Assembly: GCA_022579005.1 (NCBI GenBank)
Contig: MU401464.1
Location: 1 to 64,000, forward strand
Length of the DNA stretch: 64,000 nucleotides
From: Poronia punctata
Lineage: Eukaryota > Ascomycota > Sordariomycetes > Xylariales > Xylariaceae
Reading direction: 5' to 3'
The translations under genes and the position numbers were made by a program. The notes under the pieces are model-generated. The model did no database searches. It was not told the DNA's origin and was given only the letters and a program-made list of their open reading frames with translations. This document shows, one piece after another, positions 22,635 to 34,836 of this stretch; the first letter of the stretch is position 1; every line of letters begins with the position of its first letter.

Positions 22635-23897
22635 TTATTTCGTACCCCTTGCGCCTGGCGGAGCATTCGTCCTTCTTTTCTGTAGTGCCCTACCAAGCGC
22701 ATCCTTGACCAGCGGATCCGCACGGATCGTATTCTGCACGAGCCAATCCTTCACTTTCGCTCGTATATCCTGAACTATCTCCGGGTCGTTCGCAAAGGGA
22801 GCCATCTCAAGCTCCATGAGCCGATGGGTATCGACATCGACCCCGCGCACCACTTGCTCAAGTCTTTCCAAGTTCTGCTGCAAAGCCTTCTCGCCGGCGG
22901 CCGCCTCCCTCGCGCGGTCGGCCTGCAGCACGGGTCCTAACTGTCCAAAGGCGATGTAAATAGCTATAGCGACGCGGCGCGCGAGCGCAACGACCTGGAA
23001 GGGGAGGTATGCCGGGTGAGAAGTAAAGCGCAAGAGGAGCGGGTTGACGAGTTTCTCGACGAAAGCAGGGAACCCCGGACGCGTGACGGCATGCGCCTCG
23101 AACACGCAGAGGATCAACAGCGTCACCCACCGCCAGTAACGGCCGAACTCGAGGTATCCGAGCAGGCCCAGACCGTACAGGCCTGCCGCAGCCAGGGCGT
23201 AGTGCGGCAGGACTTGTGTTTGCAAGCCACGCCATACGAAGTCGCGCAGCGTGACGCAGTTGCGCCAACCGGTGATGTCCGGGCCGAAACGCTCGTACGC
23301 GAAGCGCTGTGCCGTGTCCGTGAGCACGTCGGATGCCGTCTTGAGGTGGATGAAGTAGTCGCTTGCGTCCACGTCACCGGAACCGGAACCGGAACCGGAA
23401 CCGGCACTGGAAGAGTGCGAGACTTTGTCCGGATGGTGCAGAGCTGCGAGCCGGCGGAACCGGCTCTTGATCTCGCGCTCCGTGGCTCCCAAGGGGGCGC
23501 CTAGGGCGCGGTAGAAGGACCCTTGTCGCTGCAGCTCCCAGTCGGCTTCGTATATGGTGTATAGGAGGTAGGCGGTTATTACGAGGGTGTGGATGCGGCG
23601 GCGGTGGAGTTGCCAGCGCGGGGAGTTGGGTGGCGGACGGGGATCGCCGGCGCGGATCGTCACGCCGTAGTATATGCTTTGGACCCATCCTGTTACGAGC
23701 TGTCGTAACCGGCAAATATGACACATTAGTCTGTAGTCCCTATGAATGCGATCGTTCTGTTTGACTGGTGCGGGGAAGGGAAAACGCCCATGGGCAGTAG
23801 TAGCAAAAAAGTGCAAAAAAAAGCACTGGTGTAGATATTGCCAACTCACATTGGGGAGGAACATCCATCCCAGCAGGGACAGCGCGTTGTTAGACAT
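22635..23897 (-). CDS. Membrane-associated DnaJ (Hsp40) chaperone, Erj5-like
   Basis: Two exons on the minus strand (23850-23897 and 22635-23699) give 370 aa. The 150-bp intron (23700-23849) starts GTGAGT and has GACTAAT before ACAG; splicing joins GWMFLPN to LVTGWVQSIYYG. The intron is a multiple of three and free of stops, so the unspliced frame is also open (420 aa). The J domain is at about residues 76-150, with HPD at 105-107. Hydrophobic segments lie before it (residues about 5-28 and 53-68) and after it (about 175-230). The family acts as an ER-membrane co-chaperone for Hsp70/BiP; S. cerevisiae Erj5 is the closest named relative I can offer. A GSGSGSGSG run inside the J domain, coded by a GGTTCC-type microsatellite, lengthens the loop after HPD. 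Confident in family, moderate on the name. Confidence 0.85.
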   Translation of the reverse strand: MSNNALSLLGWMFLPNVSWQYLHQCFFLHFFATTAHGRFPFPAPVKQNDRIHRDYRLMCHICRLRQLVTGWVQSIYYGVTIRAGDPRPPPNSPRWQLHRRRIHTLVITAYLLYTIYEADWELQRQGSFYRALGAPLGATEREIKSRFRRLAALHHPDKVSHSSSAGSGSGSGSGDVDASDYFIHLKTASDVLTDTAQRFAYERFGPDITGWRNCVTLRDFVWRGLQTQVLPHYALAAAGLYGLGLLGYLEFGRYWRWVTLLILCVFEAHAVTRPGFPAFVEKLVNPLLLRFTSHPAYLPFQVVALARRVAIAIYIAFGQLGPVLQADRAREAAAGEKALQQNLERLEQVVRGVDVDTHRLMELEMAPFANDPEIVQDIRAKVKDWLVQNTIRADPLVKDALGRALQKRRTNAPPGARGTK

Positions 23898-26800
23898 CTT
23901 GGTCGTTCTCGTGGGGTGGCACGTAGCGGGTATGGGTGGTCTATATCATGGCGAGCTTGGCCCTTTTATGAAATACGTCCTGAAGGGTATGACTTCGTCA
24001 TTTGAGACGCCGTGTTTGTCTTTTACGTCGTGATTGTGACCGAAAGAAAGGACGAGGTGGCCTGAACAGTGAAGGGTTACCCAATGCAGTAGGTACGTCG
24101 ATACAAGGGTCAGGTACCTCTTTAGGTCATTGTGGGTTAGAATCAGTGGAAGTCCCGGGACCTCCAGGACTCTACGAGGAAAACTGTGCCGGGCCGGTTC
24201 CGGCTGGCACTCCCTGTTTCTACTCCCTTACCACGGTACTACCGGTACTTGGGTCGTACATTTACTAGCAAATAATATGACGGGATACATAAAGATACAA
24301 GCAAGCTGTAGATAGAGGAAATTATGTATGAATACAACAGGTATCGGAATGAGTACCGGCATACCGCATCATCGCGTCGTAGCATCGAGCTATTATACCA
24401 ATATCTCATACCTAACCTAGCCACTTGCACCCGCTTCGACATTTAACTTCGTGGCATGCTTGTCTACATAATCATTACTCGTATGAAGCGGCAATAGAAG
24501 CTAGATTAGCTCCTACTGTACCCAAATGGCCCCAAGAGGGAACATCACGCCAAGAGTGCGTCGCCCGGCCCCGATTACTATCAGATATCATATAAAGTTC
24601 AAACAGCTAACTACGGTCAAAAGACAATCGTGGCACCGGCGGCTGCGTTTACGATGGCATGCATCTTATTCGCGTAGATATTCACTTTTCATCTTCATAT
24701 AGATATTTGCCCGGCCCCCCCTGACGTGAGATATATGCAGGTACACGCGGTCCTCGATAAGTGAAGCTAGACGGAGTGCTGTATGTTGGCAACCTCGTAT
24801 TCCTTTGCCTGTCCCATTCTTTTCGATGCCGATGGAAGATTCAAGGTTCAATAGTGGTCTCGTTTTTCTGACTCCTCGATAGCAACAAGATCGCGGACGC
24901 GATCATCACCGGGGCACGACTTCTTCTGTGGATGAATCAGAGCAAAACGGGAAACGATGATAGAATGCCGGAACTGTCATGAATTCATGTTTAGGCCCGT
25001 GGGCTAGGAGCCTAGTCGTCAAAACCGATAAGGCGGAGCTTGATGCCGCCGACGGATAGTTGAAGGGCTCTGTCCATATACCCGACAAGGCGGCCCAGAT
25101 AGCTTATCCTGTTGGAAGCCCAACGTTGTTGCCCTTGTTCGTGTCGTTGACCTGAGACGTGTAGCCGATCTTAAAAGAGATCAGGTACCCTTGGACATCG
25201 TTGCGGATTATTATGACAGAGGAGGGCGTGAATACAGAACTGTCCGGTGTAGACTACCAATGAGTAAGAACGCTCGAAATGAGTAAATATCAAGTAGTAG
25301 GCTGTTAGTATACGGAAGCATCGAGAAAACAGACTGGCTAGGCTTTCGGAGTCAACCACTCAGTGCCAGGAAAGGGCATGAGACCGTGACGGGGGACCAA
25401 AAAGGGAACAACGCACACGTTGCCCTACAAACCTTACATATCCTGAGGCTCTACGTCTCATATAAGTTACCGTTCCACGCCCCAAAACCAGGCACCTGAC
25501 CCAATCACCGTTGTTTGGGAAAAGTGACTAGCGTTCCATAGCCTTAGGATTTAACTAGAGCTCCCAAGGCGGCTCCGTTTGGATTGCTGCAATGTGACAC
25601 ATATATTGAGACCGTCTGAAAGTGATGATTGATCCTGGTTGGTAAAGACCAGCGCTTGGTAGCTCGCTTATGAACCACACAGCTGTATACTTTTAGTCAT
25701 CTGAATGGGTGAAATAACCGACACCCCGACCATGTAGGTAAAACACAGCAGGATGTCTAGGAGCCTCATGCAGAGGGCGACGCGAGTGGTGGAGGGGCGT
25801 CCGAGGATATGTTTCACTGCATCACTGTATTACGGAATCCCCTTCGGCCATCGGGGTGTCAAACATTGACACACTGGTGCATGCTAGGTTAATGCAATCG
25901 TTTCGTCCCCGGCCTCCACGCCGGTTCCAGATGTACAACAGACAGATCCCTGCCAAAGGTGTCCCGGCAGCGAAAACATCGATTTGATCTGGCACGTTGT
26001 ATGGCCAGGTCTGACTCCTCATTATCTAAGGCTCCATGACATGAAGCAACCAAGGGGCCAGGGGGCCAGGGGGCCAGGCATGAAAGGCCATTGTGGTGTC
26101 TTTCAAAACAGAGCAGCGACGGAACTCAGACTACCAAATGGGCAGACACCACGTACTTTTTGTTCACAAGGTCTACTCGTATGTGTCGATGAGCCCAAGG
26201 GTCGCAGGTGGCGCCTCCCAGTGCCAATTCTCCACTACGCGGCCCGCGGCGGGTTCCTCAAGGGAGACCTTTAAAGGGGGGCTTCTGAGCCAAAATACAA
26301 CCCATTAGTCACTTCCATGGAGGAAGTCTGAGAAATAACTGGACAACTTCGGCCTCGCCAAATTATAGCGGATAGACGCCAGGGACCAAGAAAGGACTAT
26401 TCCTAGATCATAACATGATAGTATCCTATAACGACGGCCCGGAATTGAAGCCTCGGTGTTCTGCGGGCCTATACCATGGGTCATGTCGACTTTCTATCGA
26501 TACTAGGCCGATCAAAGGGATGGCCAAATAATACGTCGCTACTATTCATGGTTAGCTAGAGTCTATTCAGTATTCTTGGTGACCGAAGAGTAGGCGTCCA
26601 TTGCAACCGGTGAAGGGTCCCTTTTGAATGGTCCAGAGGGGTTTGTAAGGTTTGGGGGTATTTGCGGCTCCCGCCTTGCTGTCGCTATGGTACACGTAAA
26701 ATGAAAATGGTTTTCTCAAAGGATGGCGCATAGAGCAGATGAGTTTATGTTGTAAAATGACTTCTCAGTATCGCCTTTTTCTATCGACTTTTTGTATGTA

Positions 26801-28115
26801 ATTCACCCAATTGCGATACATGCTCGATTATCATATGTACCAGTTTTTCATATTTCACTTTACCATTCCAATGGCTGTGTATGCCGGTAAGTTTCACTGA
26901 TGGTCGAGGCATCCCACGTTTATTGGGCATGCAAGTACATAGTCATAGATCATAGGGCTTGTGGGCGCCCGGTAAAGGTGCATATTTTACACTACTGGAT
27001 AGGATGTTCAGCGATGCACTATCTACTAGGCAGGCTGTGTGCATGACGCACCTGCCTATTACCCGGCTAGTACCTGCATAGAGGGCAAGGTGTCACCCAT
27101 CATAAGGTACCACGTATGTATCGCTAGTCGAGCCTTGAATCTAGCAAGGGTAGGATGATAAGACACATACACGTGGGATCCTCAATGAGGCTGAATAAGT
27201 AAGTACCTAGCTCACCTGCCCAGCACACCGAGCACAGGAGAAATGACAAGAATTACCTGTTACTCGTATGATTCCCCGGTCATATTGAAAGTACGTATAA
27301 ATAATCATGCGTAGGTAAAGATATTGGAAAGACAACAATATGGGAATACATGCAGAAAAGCAAAAACAGACAATAGGTACTTGTAATACACGTATAAGGC
27401 TACTCACCTGACTAGCGCTTGATGTGGAGTGAGCCAAGGTTCCCAACTTCCAACAACATCCGGCACACTACGTACATTAGGTAAGTAATTGCAGGAAATG
27501 ATGAGGCTCGTGCCTAGATTCCATTGTTGTACACCATCTTTATACCGCACTCACTGGCACCCTCTCATGCATACCTAAGGTAGGCAAGGTTACTTTAGTA
27601 TGCGTAACCAACAACCTTGGGTCTGGCACCTGTGGCCCAAACACAGCTGAACCGACACAAACACGAGAGGCTCCCTATCTGGCCTACCTATCAAGCGGAC
27701 CTATCTCCTTACATGTCAACGCGTAAGATGTCCTGGATCGGCTTGCCACGGCCATCATGAAAAATGGTACCACTCTGAGGCTCACAGTCCGGCTGGGATT
27801 CATAAGCCAAGAGACATGTACGAGGGACTCATAATAGCCCCACATTCCCTCAACACGACATACCATGGTCTCCATTTTTGTAGAGCCGCATTCTGCAGGC
27901 GGCTGTCCTTTCCGTACGCCCGTCTCTCTGATCAAGGTAGTAACTACCCAGAAGAGAACAGTCATGGGGGGAAATTCATACAGCAAAGAAAGTAGCCACC
28001 GGGAGATATGTGTACAAAAGAGGACGACTTCCTCGCCAACGTATGGGCCTATGGGTCCCACCTACCTATTCTTTTCCGAAGAGCAGATACTATTAGCAGA
28101 TAGTGCGCTGAGTTT
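23898..28115. other. 4.2-kb gene-poor intergenic region
   Basis: No gene could be supported on either strand; the longest frames (for example 25984-26274 plus, 27684-28061 minus) show no domain motif and overlap open frames in other phases. The region holds octamer copies TACTCGTA near 24477, 26174 and 27261, many GTAGGTA-like motifs, and a 3x (GGGGCCAG) tandem at about 26052-26078. The last few hundred bases should contain the F-box gene promoter. Confidence 0.5.
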
Positions 28116-30228
28116 ATGGCCATGCATAGGACAGCAGGAATACAGCAGCTCCCATACGAGCTCATGGCAAAGGTAGTGGAAGATCTGGAACCCGAAGATG
28201 TCTTTCATTTATCACTATGCAGCAAGCAATTCCAATACATCATACGGGAAGACCGATTCTGTAAGTTGGTCGTCATGGTAAGTCCAATATGGGAAGCACG
28301 CAGAACCATCCCAGCTGTGATGCCGGGCCCAAATCAAACATCACGCCCAAGTAGTCTACCTATTTTATACGGCCTCAAGCTGACATAGAACATCAACCAA
28401 GGCCAAGGCAGCCCACACCCTCGAGGCGCTCGAGGCACACACCACTGGATGCTACTCGCGAGCATTTCGACGTATTGTGAAACGCCGGCAGGCCATCTCT
28501 CAAGCGTCCCCTTACGCCGTAGGTGTGATGGCACGTGCCCACTCCTACGGGTTTTTTAACGGCATACTATGCTATATCGTCTATAAACAGTATCCACGAG
28601 AGCTTCGGATTCTTGACGTAGCGAAGTCAGCCAGCTGGGAGCTTGTGGTGGATATTCCGAAGCTCATTACCTCGGCTGTACCCGAAGCCGCAAATAAACG
28701 AAAGTATAAGTTCAACGTCCTCTACCAAGCGGCTGGGCTCGTGAGCTGTCTTTTGACCCTGGGGCGCAAACATTGGCTTCTCATCATCAAACCGCAAGAG
28801 CAACTGATACTTGATGCGTTATATCTCGATGCTGCGCACAGGATATTCGTCCGCAACAACAGCAGATACCTTTATTTTGGTACTCACACTGGTATAGACG
28901 CTTACGATAATACGATATGGGTTTTAAAAGGGTTTGATATCCAAAAGCGCTCTTGGTTAGACCATCCGCGACTCTTCTTGGAAAATATCACGGGAAATGA
29001 TATTAGGGAATCAGTCTGCTTCGAGATCTTCGGCGAATACTTCTACGGCTTAGGGAACCAAAGCATAGATGATGCTCACCATGCCAGTTGGCAATCAAAA
29101 TACGTGTGCTTCCGTTTCCCACTCAACGATCCCACACGGAAAGGAATGGAATTGATGGAGGGGGCGGACAGCTGGAGGCGGTCTCACAGCGAAGGCCCAC
29201 TCGATGAAAGGGGTGGCTTCATTTCGCTAGACGAAGACGAGGCTACAGGCAAGCTCAAGATATCAGAATGCCGAATCCAGATGTCGGCCGCCCCAGGTGG
29301 CCCTCGCCGACAACGCACTCACTACATGACCGAGGTCATATTCCGTCCGAGGGACAGAGATAGCCCCCTGACGGTGATAAGGCCAGATCCTGGTAGCGAA
29401 CCCGATACGGCCTCGCTCCTCACCCGATTCCGAGGGCCGCATAATGTTCATGTGGGAGACCACAAGTCGATAGATATGGGGATCTCGGCCTTTTCACCGA
29501 AAAGGATGTACTTCAGTACTTATTTCCCCTCTTGCCAGACCTTTCTCGACTTGATGAATGGCGCAGACCCAGATACTTCCAGCGAGAGACTCGTGCGCCT
29601 CCGCAGTATCCACAAGATGATGAAACCATCGGGCTTTTGGTGCATAGGTAAGGATCTGCCAGCGTCTACGGCTCAGCCCCCAACCAATACGGTTTTCACC
29701 TGGCCACCTAAGGAGATCTCAACCCGATCCAGCCCTTCTTCGGATAAGGTGCAGAAGCTATTGGAGGTAGAGGGTCATGTTGATCGTGCGACTGCATATA
29801 GAGACGACAGATGCATTGTCTACTCTCTCACTAATGACTCTGACTCGGGAGCCCAAAGTTTGGTCCTGATCAGCTTTGATCCTGCAGTTAGATTCAAAGG
29901 CATGGAGAGCATCACTAGTGTTTCCGGTCAACAAACCCTGGATGCGCACGACGGGGAGATTCTTCCGGATGCAGAGACTGAAGAGAGCTCAAGCGGCATG
30001 TTGCAGTTTGGCTCCAATGCTTATGTGGAGGCGCAAAATAAAGAGAAAGGGCGCGACGTCTACGGACCAGAGAGCTTATGGTCGGCGGCCCACACTTCAA
30101 CTTCTCCAGCAGATCGCCCTTGTCTGTCCCTATCCATACATGACAGCGCGGCAGGGGCCGCACCATGGGCCCGCTACGAAGAGGCGATGCACTTGGGCCT
30201 GCGAAAGAAGCTCTACTTGGGTCGGTAG
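28116..30228 (+). CDS. F-box protein (fungal orphan type)
   Basis: Two exons (28116-28277, 28402-30228) give 662 aa. The N-terminus carries an F-box: LPYELMAKVVEDLEPEDVFHLSLCSKQF, continuing to EDRFCKLVV. The F-box is the Skp1-binding part of an SCF ubiquitin ligase. The remainder has short beta-rich segments (LRILDVAKSASWELVVDI and similar) typical of a large fungal group of F-box proteins whose targets are unknown. The donor is ATG|GTAAGT. The acceptor at 28400-28401 (CCAAG) is chosen because it keeps frame and joins CKLVVM to AKAAHTLEA; an upstream CATAG at 28387 would run into a stop. A second in-frame ATG lies 6 bases downstream of the chosen start. The function of the C-terminal region is not recognised. 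Confidence 0.82.
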
Positions 30229-32483
30229 GCTCGGATGATCAGGGAACGACCTCGCCAAAGCAGGTTTCGGGGTAGGTGAAAGACATGGGACTGCGACGAT
30301 GTGGTGCACCCGCTCAATATCGTCTCTTCCGAGTGTCTGTTATGTAAGGCAGAGGGCAATGCATGAACAACAACCGAGATGAGCGGCCCACCCGAGAAGA
30401 AGCAATATGTCACCATCGGGATCTGCTGGAGGTTGGGGCCAATGCTTTTGCAAACCTCGATGGACCAGCCTTCTCTATAGGGCCTTTGTCTCAGCCCGAC
30501 ACGGCTCTCGGCTGATGTTCTAATACTGAATATGCTTGTAGGTAGGGTAAGGTTAGTTATTGCGAAACCACAAACCACAAACCTGGGGAACTAATGGTAC
30601 AATATGTACGAACAAGATAAGGTCGGGAATGTATAGCTGCCGCATGTAGCCCATACGAACTCTTCATGTAAAGAGGACTTGTGAGCCACCGGGGTCTTGG
30701 TTAGGTATCCCGTGCATTTGCTCTGGTCTACACTGAGGGGACTGGGGCTGAGTAGAGCCATGGTCTGGCATCATATCATATGGTGTACGAGTATGTACGC
30801 TGAGCCCCTGAACGTGCATATTCGGGGGAATTAGATGGTTGGAGCGTTGAATTGACCAAATGAGCGATGGTTTAACAGTTGAGCCTTAAGAACGGAATAC
30901 TACAAACGTTTTTTTCGTCTATCCGCACGTGAAATACGACCCTAGATACCACGTCCGACCTCAAATGACCCCTCTTTCGGGCCGCATAGAACATCCGAAG
31001 GGCGACTTGGAGTAATCTTCGTTATTAAGACCGAACCCAGCCTTACTTCTCCTCATGAATTATATAAATAGAACATATGTCACCTTTACCTACATTAGGT
31101 TGCCGATCTAACATATCAGTCTGCAGCCGACAGCTAGTTGCCATCTGCTCTACAGACTACAGACTGCAGGACCTGAAGCTCTGTTAGGTTTGTTGAACTT
31201 TGTCCCTCATTGGACAGGCCGTACATCTATTATGTATGTACAAAATCACACCTCCAGGGTTATTTGGCCGATTTCTACATAAGTAGTAGTTCAAGGCTGT
31301 AACCTCCCGCATACAATACGAGCCCTTCTGAATAGTCTACGAGTACAAATACGGCGTAAAAATACCTACCTAACCTACTGCGATTGGGGGCCAGTTCTTG
31401 CGAACCACTCGTTGGATAATTGCTTCTTGCCCTAAGTTAGCCTTGGGTAATACAATACTACCGTTGCAAAATGAGGCGACTCAATGTATGTATTTGAGGT
31501 TTTTTGGCTGTTGAAACGAGAGATCACATCATGTAGATGCGTGTGGCGAAAATCAATCATATCAGATATAATGAGCACGAAACAGGGGGTGTTGGTTACA
31601 TGACATTGATATAGGTTAACTTCGTAGACTCCTTTTTCGCTTGTTTGCTGGTCATGATAGGTAGTAGCCCTGCCCTGACAAACCTACCCACCTACCTACT
31701 GACTGTTGAGCCTCACGGAGAAGAGGGGGGCTACGGTAGCTGCTCACAGTAACACCTTGCGACTCACTTGAATATCTAGGTACTCGTAGACTGCGTCTGA
31801 AGCGGTCGTACATGCATTTCACCCAACGTTATCCTGTGCTATTTTGTTGTCGCTACACTGGCCTGACCTGACGTAGGCGTGTGTTTATCTGCTGGTAAGA
31901 CATCAAAACAGGCTTGAATGTTGTTCCTGGTGAATGCTTCCAGATTTTGTGCTATATATCACGTTTTGGCATTCTACAGAGCTCGCTTCACCTTTTCTCT
32001 CCTTGGGAATGTCTAGAAACGAAAGAGAAGGAGAAAATGAACTGGGGCATCCTGTGTGGACAGATAGGGGCCCAGATCTCAAAACATCGGACATGATACG
32101 AGTACAAGAGCATTTAGGTAATACACGTATAGCGGGGTACATTTTCCCCTGAGACTAGCAGCTCGCCACCCCTTGTATGATTGGGTAGGGGCCGCTTAAA
32201 AGACCCCTGAAACAGTAGCGTCAGCCCACTTTCATCCCGCTTGGGTCTTTTCGGTGTCCCAGATAAGGTTGTACCCTTCTTCACCGCACTCAATCCACAC
32301 TACATTTGGGAAGCTTTCAACTTTGTGGGGGACAGCGGGAAACCTTCAATTGAACCTTCTTACACGTTTTTTGAAACCTTATTTTATTATTTCCTGGACC
32401 CTTGCTCTGTCCACACCTCTGAAAACGGTCCGTATCTTGATCTCTTCGGCAAAAGTCTACCTTCGATTGGGGGGGAGAGAAAA
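30229..32483. other. 2.3-kb intergenic region
   Basis: No supported gene. It contains octamers TACGAGTA or TACTCGTA near 30786, 31338, 31781 and 32098, plus repeated TACCTA/GTAGGTA strings. The right end should include the desaturase promoter and a leader. The frame upstream of the desaturase ATG is open from 32241 but is probably untranslated. Confidence 0.5.
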
Positions 32484-33747
32484 ATGGCACCGTCCGCAGC
32501 TTCGACGGTTACCAGTGTTCCTACGCCGGCCAAGGATACTATCCGCGTCAACGGCAAAGGAGGGGATGCCGTAACCCAAGATGACATTCCCCGGGACCCA
32601 ATTGAAGTCAAATACCGCGACTTCTTCTGGACATATACAGAAGAGCCGCATCGGACGAGACGGCTAGAGATAATCAAGGCACATCCAGAGGTAAGATGAA
32701 GGACAGCCTTGTAGCTTTGAGCCCACGTCAATTTACTTACACAAAAAACTACAGGTCACGAAGCTTTGTGGTCCTGAACCCCTAACGAAATATGTCGTCC
32801 TCCTCGTCGTCTCAATTCAGATATTCTGCTGCTACCTAATACGCGACACGTCCTTCTTCTCGCCCTACTTCTGGGCCCTGGCGTACATGGTGGGCGCAAC
32901 AGCAAACCAGAACCTCTTCCTCGCCATCCACGAGATCAGCCACAACCTCGCCTTCCGATCCCCCACGGCCAACAGGCTCCTCTCCATCTTCGCCAACCTG
33001 CCCATCGGCATACCTTACAGCGCCTCCTTCCGACCCTATCACCTGACGCATCACAAGTCCCTGGGCGTAGACGGTCTCGACACGGACCTGCCCACGGCCC
33101 TCGAGGCCGTCTTCCTCGACTCCATCCTCGGCAAGGCCTTCTTCTGCACCTTCCAGATCTTCTTCTACGCCGTGCGGCCCATGGCCGTCTTCCGCGTGCC
33201 CTTCACCTGGGTCTCCGCCCTGAACGTCGTGGTGCAGGCATCCTTCGACGTGGTGCTCCTGCAGACCCTGGGAGTACAACCCCTCCTCTACCTCCTCCTC
33301 TCGTCCTTCCTCGCCGGCAGCCTGCACCCGCTGGCGGGACACTTCATAGCCGAGCACTACGTCTACGAGACCGTGACGCCGACGCAGGCCGACGCCGCCA
33401 ACGGCGTCCCCGTGCCCGAGACGTACTCGTACTACGGCCCGCTCAACTTCCTGACGTACAACGTCGGCCTGCACAACGAGCACCACGACTTCCCCGCCGT
33501 GCCCTGGACCCGTCTCCCCAAACTCCACGCCCTCGCGCGCGAGTTCTACGCCGACCTGCCCCATCACACTTCGTGGACGTACGTCATCTGGCGCTTCATC
33601 TTTGACGAGAGCATCGGCATCAGGTGCCGCGTCAAGAGGAAGGAGGGCGGCCGCATGGTCGGTCAGGGTGGTGGTGGTGGTGGTTCTTCTTCTTCTTCTT
33701 CGCGGAAGCCCGCCGATGGATGGAAGGAAGATGAGTTACAGTCTTAA
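32484..33747 (+). CDS. dsd1: Sphingolipid (dihydroceramide) delta-4 desaturase
   Basis: Two exons (32484-32690, 32755-33747; intron 64 bp) give 399 aa. The N-terminal lipid-desaturase cap domain DFFWTYTEEPHRTRR is characteristic of DES1 proteins. The three di-iron histidine boxes are HEISH (about 128-132), HLTHH (165-169) and HNEHH (309-313). Hydrophobic segments flank them, as expected for an ER membrane enzyme that introduces the delta-4 double bond into dihydroceramide. In fungi this step usually feeds glucosylceramide synthesis. I start at MAPSAAST (32484) because it lies just upstream of the conserved cap; the frame is open further upstream but not conserved. The C-terminus has a GGGGGG-SSSSSS run coded by GGT and TCT microsatellites, probably variable between strains. 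GC-rich codon use in exon 2 suggests good expression. Confidence 0.95.
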
Positions 33748-34836
33748 CTTGTACTGTATTTGTACTGTATTACTGTCTTTCTCTTGTTATCACTCTATCC
33801 CATCCTAAACCGTCTACAAATTAGAATTTATCTATATAATACCATACACCTGTTCTTTTATCCCTTTTTCACTCCCCTTTCGAGATTATGACGGGTTTTA
33901 TCTGGCAAGGGGAAACAGGAAGTGCCCGGCGAGGCTAGTAGACATACACACGTGTACATGGTTCGGATTAAAAAAAGAGATATAGAAATATACGTTAATA
34001 AAGGGGCAACAAACGCTTTTCTGCCTCGGGTACTCACATTGTCTGTACTGCAAGCACTACCTACATTATATTACATACCTAGGTTACATAAGACAGCATT
34101 GCCTAATGTCTCAAAAGCACCATATGACGTTTAAGTCGTCCGGAGGTTACAGAATATCGGTGTTGAAATACCTATAATATCACACCATGTAAATTACGGT
34201 ATATGGTGTATACACTTTTGTCTCTACAGATTCCGAGTTTTTGTGGAAAATTGGGCTCGACCGAACAAATCACAATGAGTGGGTGCATCAAACTATGTAT
34301 GTCTTAGACCAACCAAACCCCTATCCCCTACATCCGCCAGAGTGCCTCTGTTCCAAGCTACTGAAAGTTGTAGCCAGCAAGACCTTTCATCTTAGAAAAA
34401 CAGTATTGTATAGCTTTAAACACAAGTAAAATGCAGCCATGCGTGCTAGAGTACAAAAGCGATGTTTTTTGTGTGATCAGGTGCCTCTCGGTGGCCTGCC
34501 CTGTCATGGTTTACTCCTTTCCTTACACCTCTACCCATTAAACTCTTCCTGTCCTGCCTTATTCTCCATGTCCGATAGTGGAAGCAAGTCCCGGCCCCGG
34601 CGGTTTATATCCCGTGTCCCTTCCTGTTTCATCGCCCCCGACTCTTCGAGGGACAGGGGGACCCCCCAAGCTTGTATGCTGCGGTACACGGCCGTGTGTA
34701 TCATTGCGTCGTCACCCTCTCGCTTTGCTCGACCGCTACCACTGGCGGCTGACTCGGTGGCTGGGTGGTTTCCTATATAGTGGCCTCACTCTTCTAATGC
34801 ACGGTTTGCATATTCACGGCCAAGTCGCATTGCCGT
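33748..34836. other. Convergent intergenic region between desaturase and VAP
   Basis: About 1.1 kb between two stop codons, so it contains both 3' UTRs. No gene recognised. Open frames near 34439-34780 and 34578-35054 (plus) partly run antisense to the VAP 3' end and look like chance. Confidence 0.5.

Noticed and set aside
32836..33567. 243-codon antisense frame opposite the desaturase
   Set aside because: Shadow caused by GC-rich third positions of the real plus-strand exon; the peptide is a low-complexity G/V/E string.
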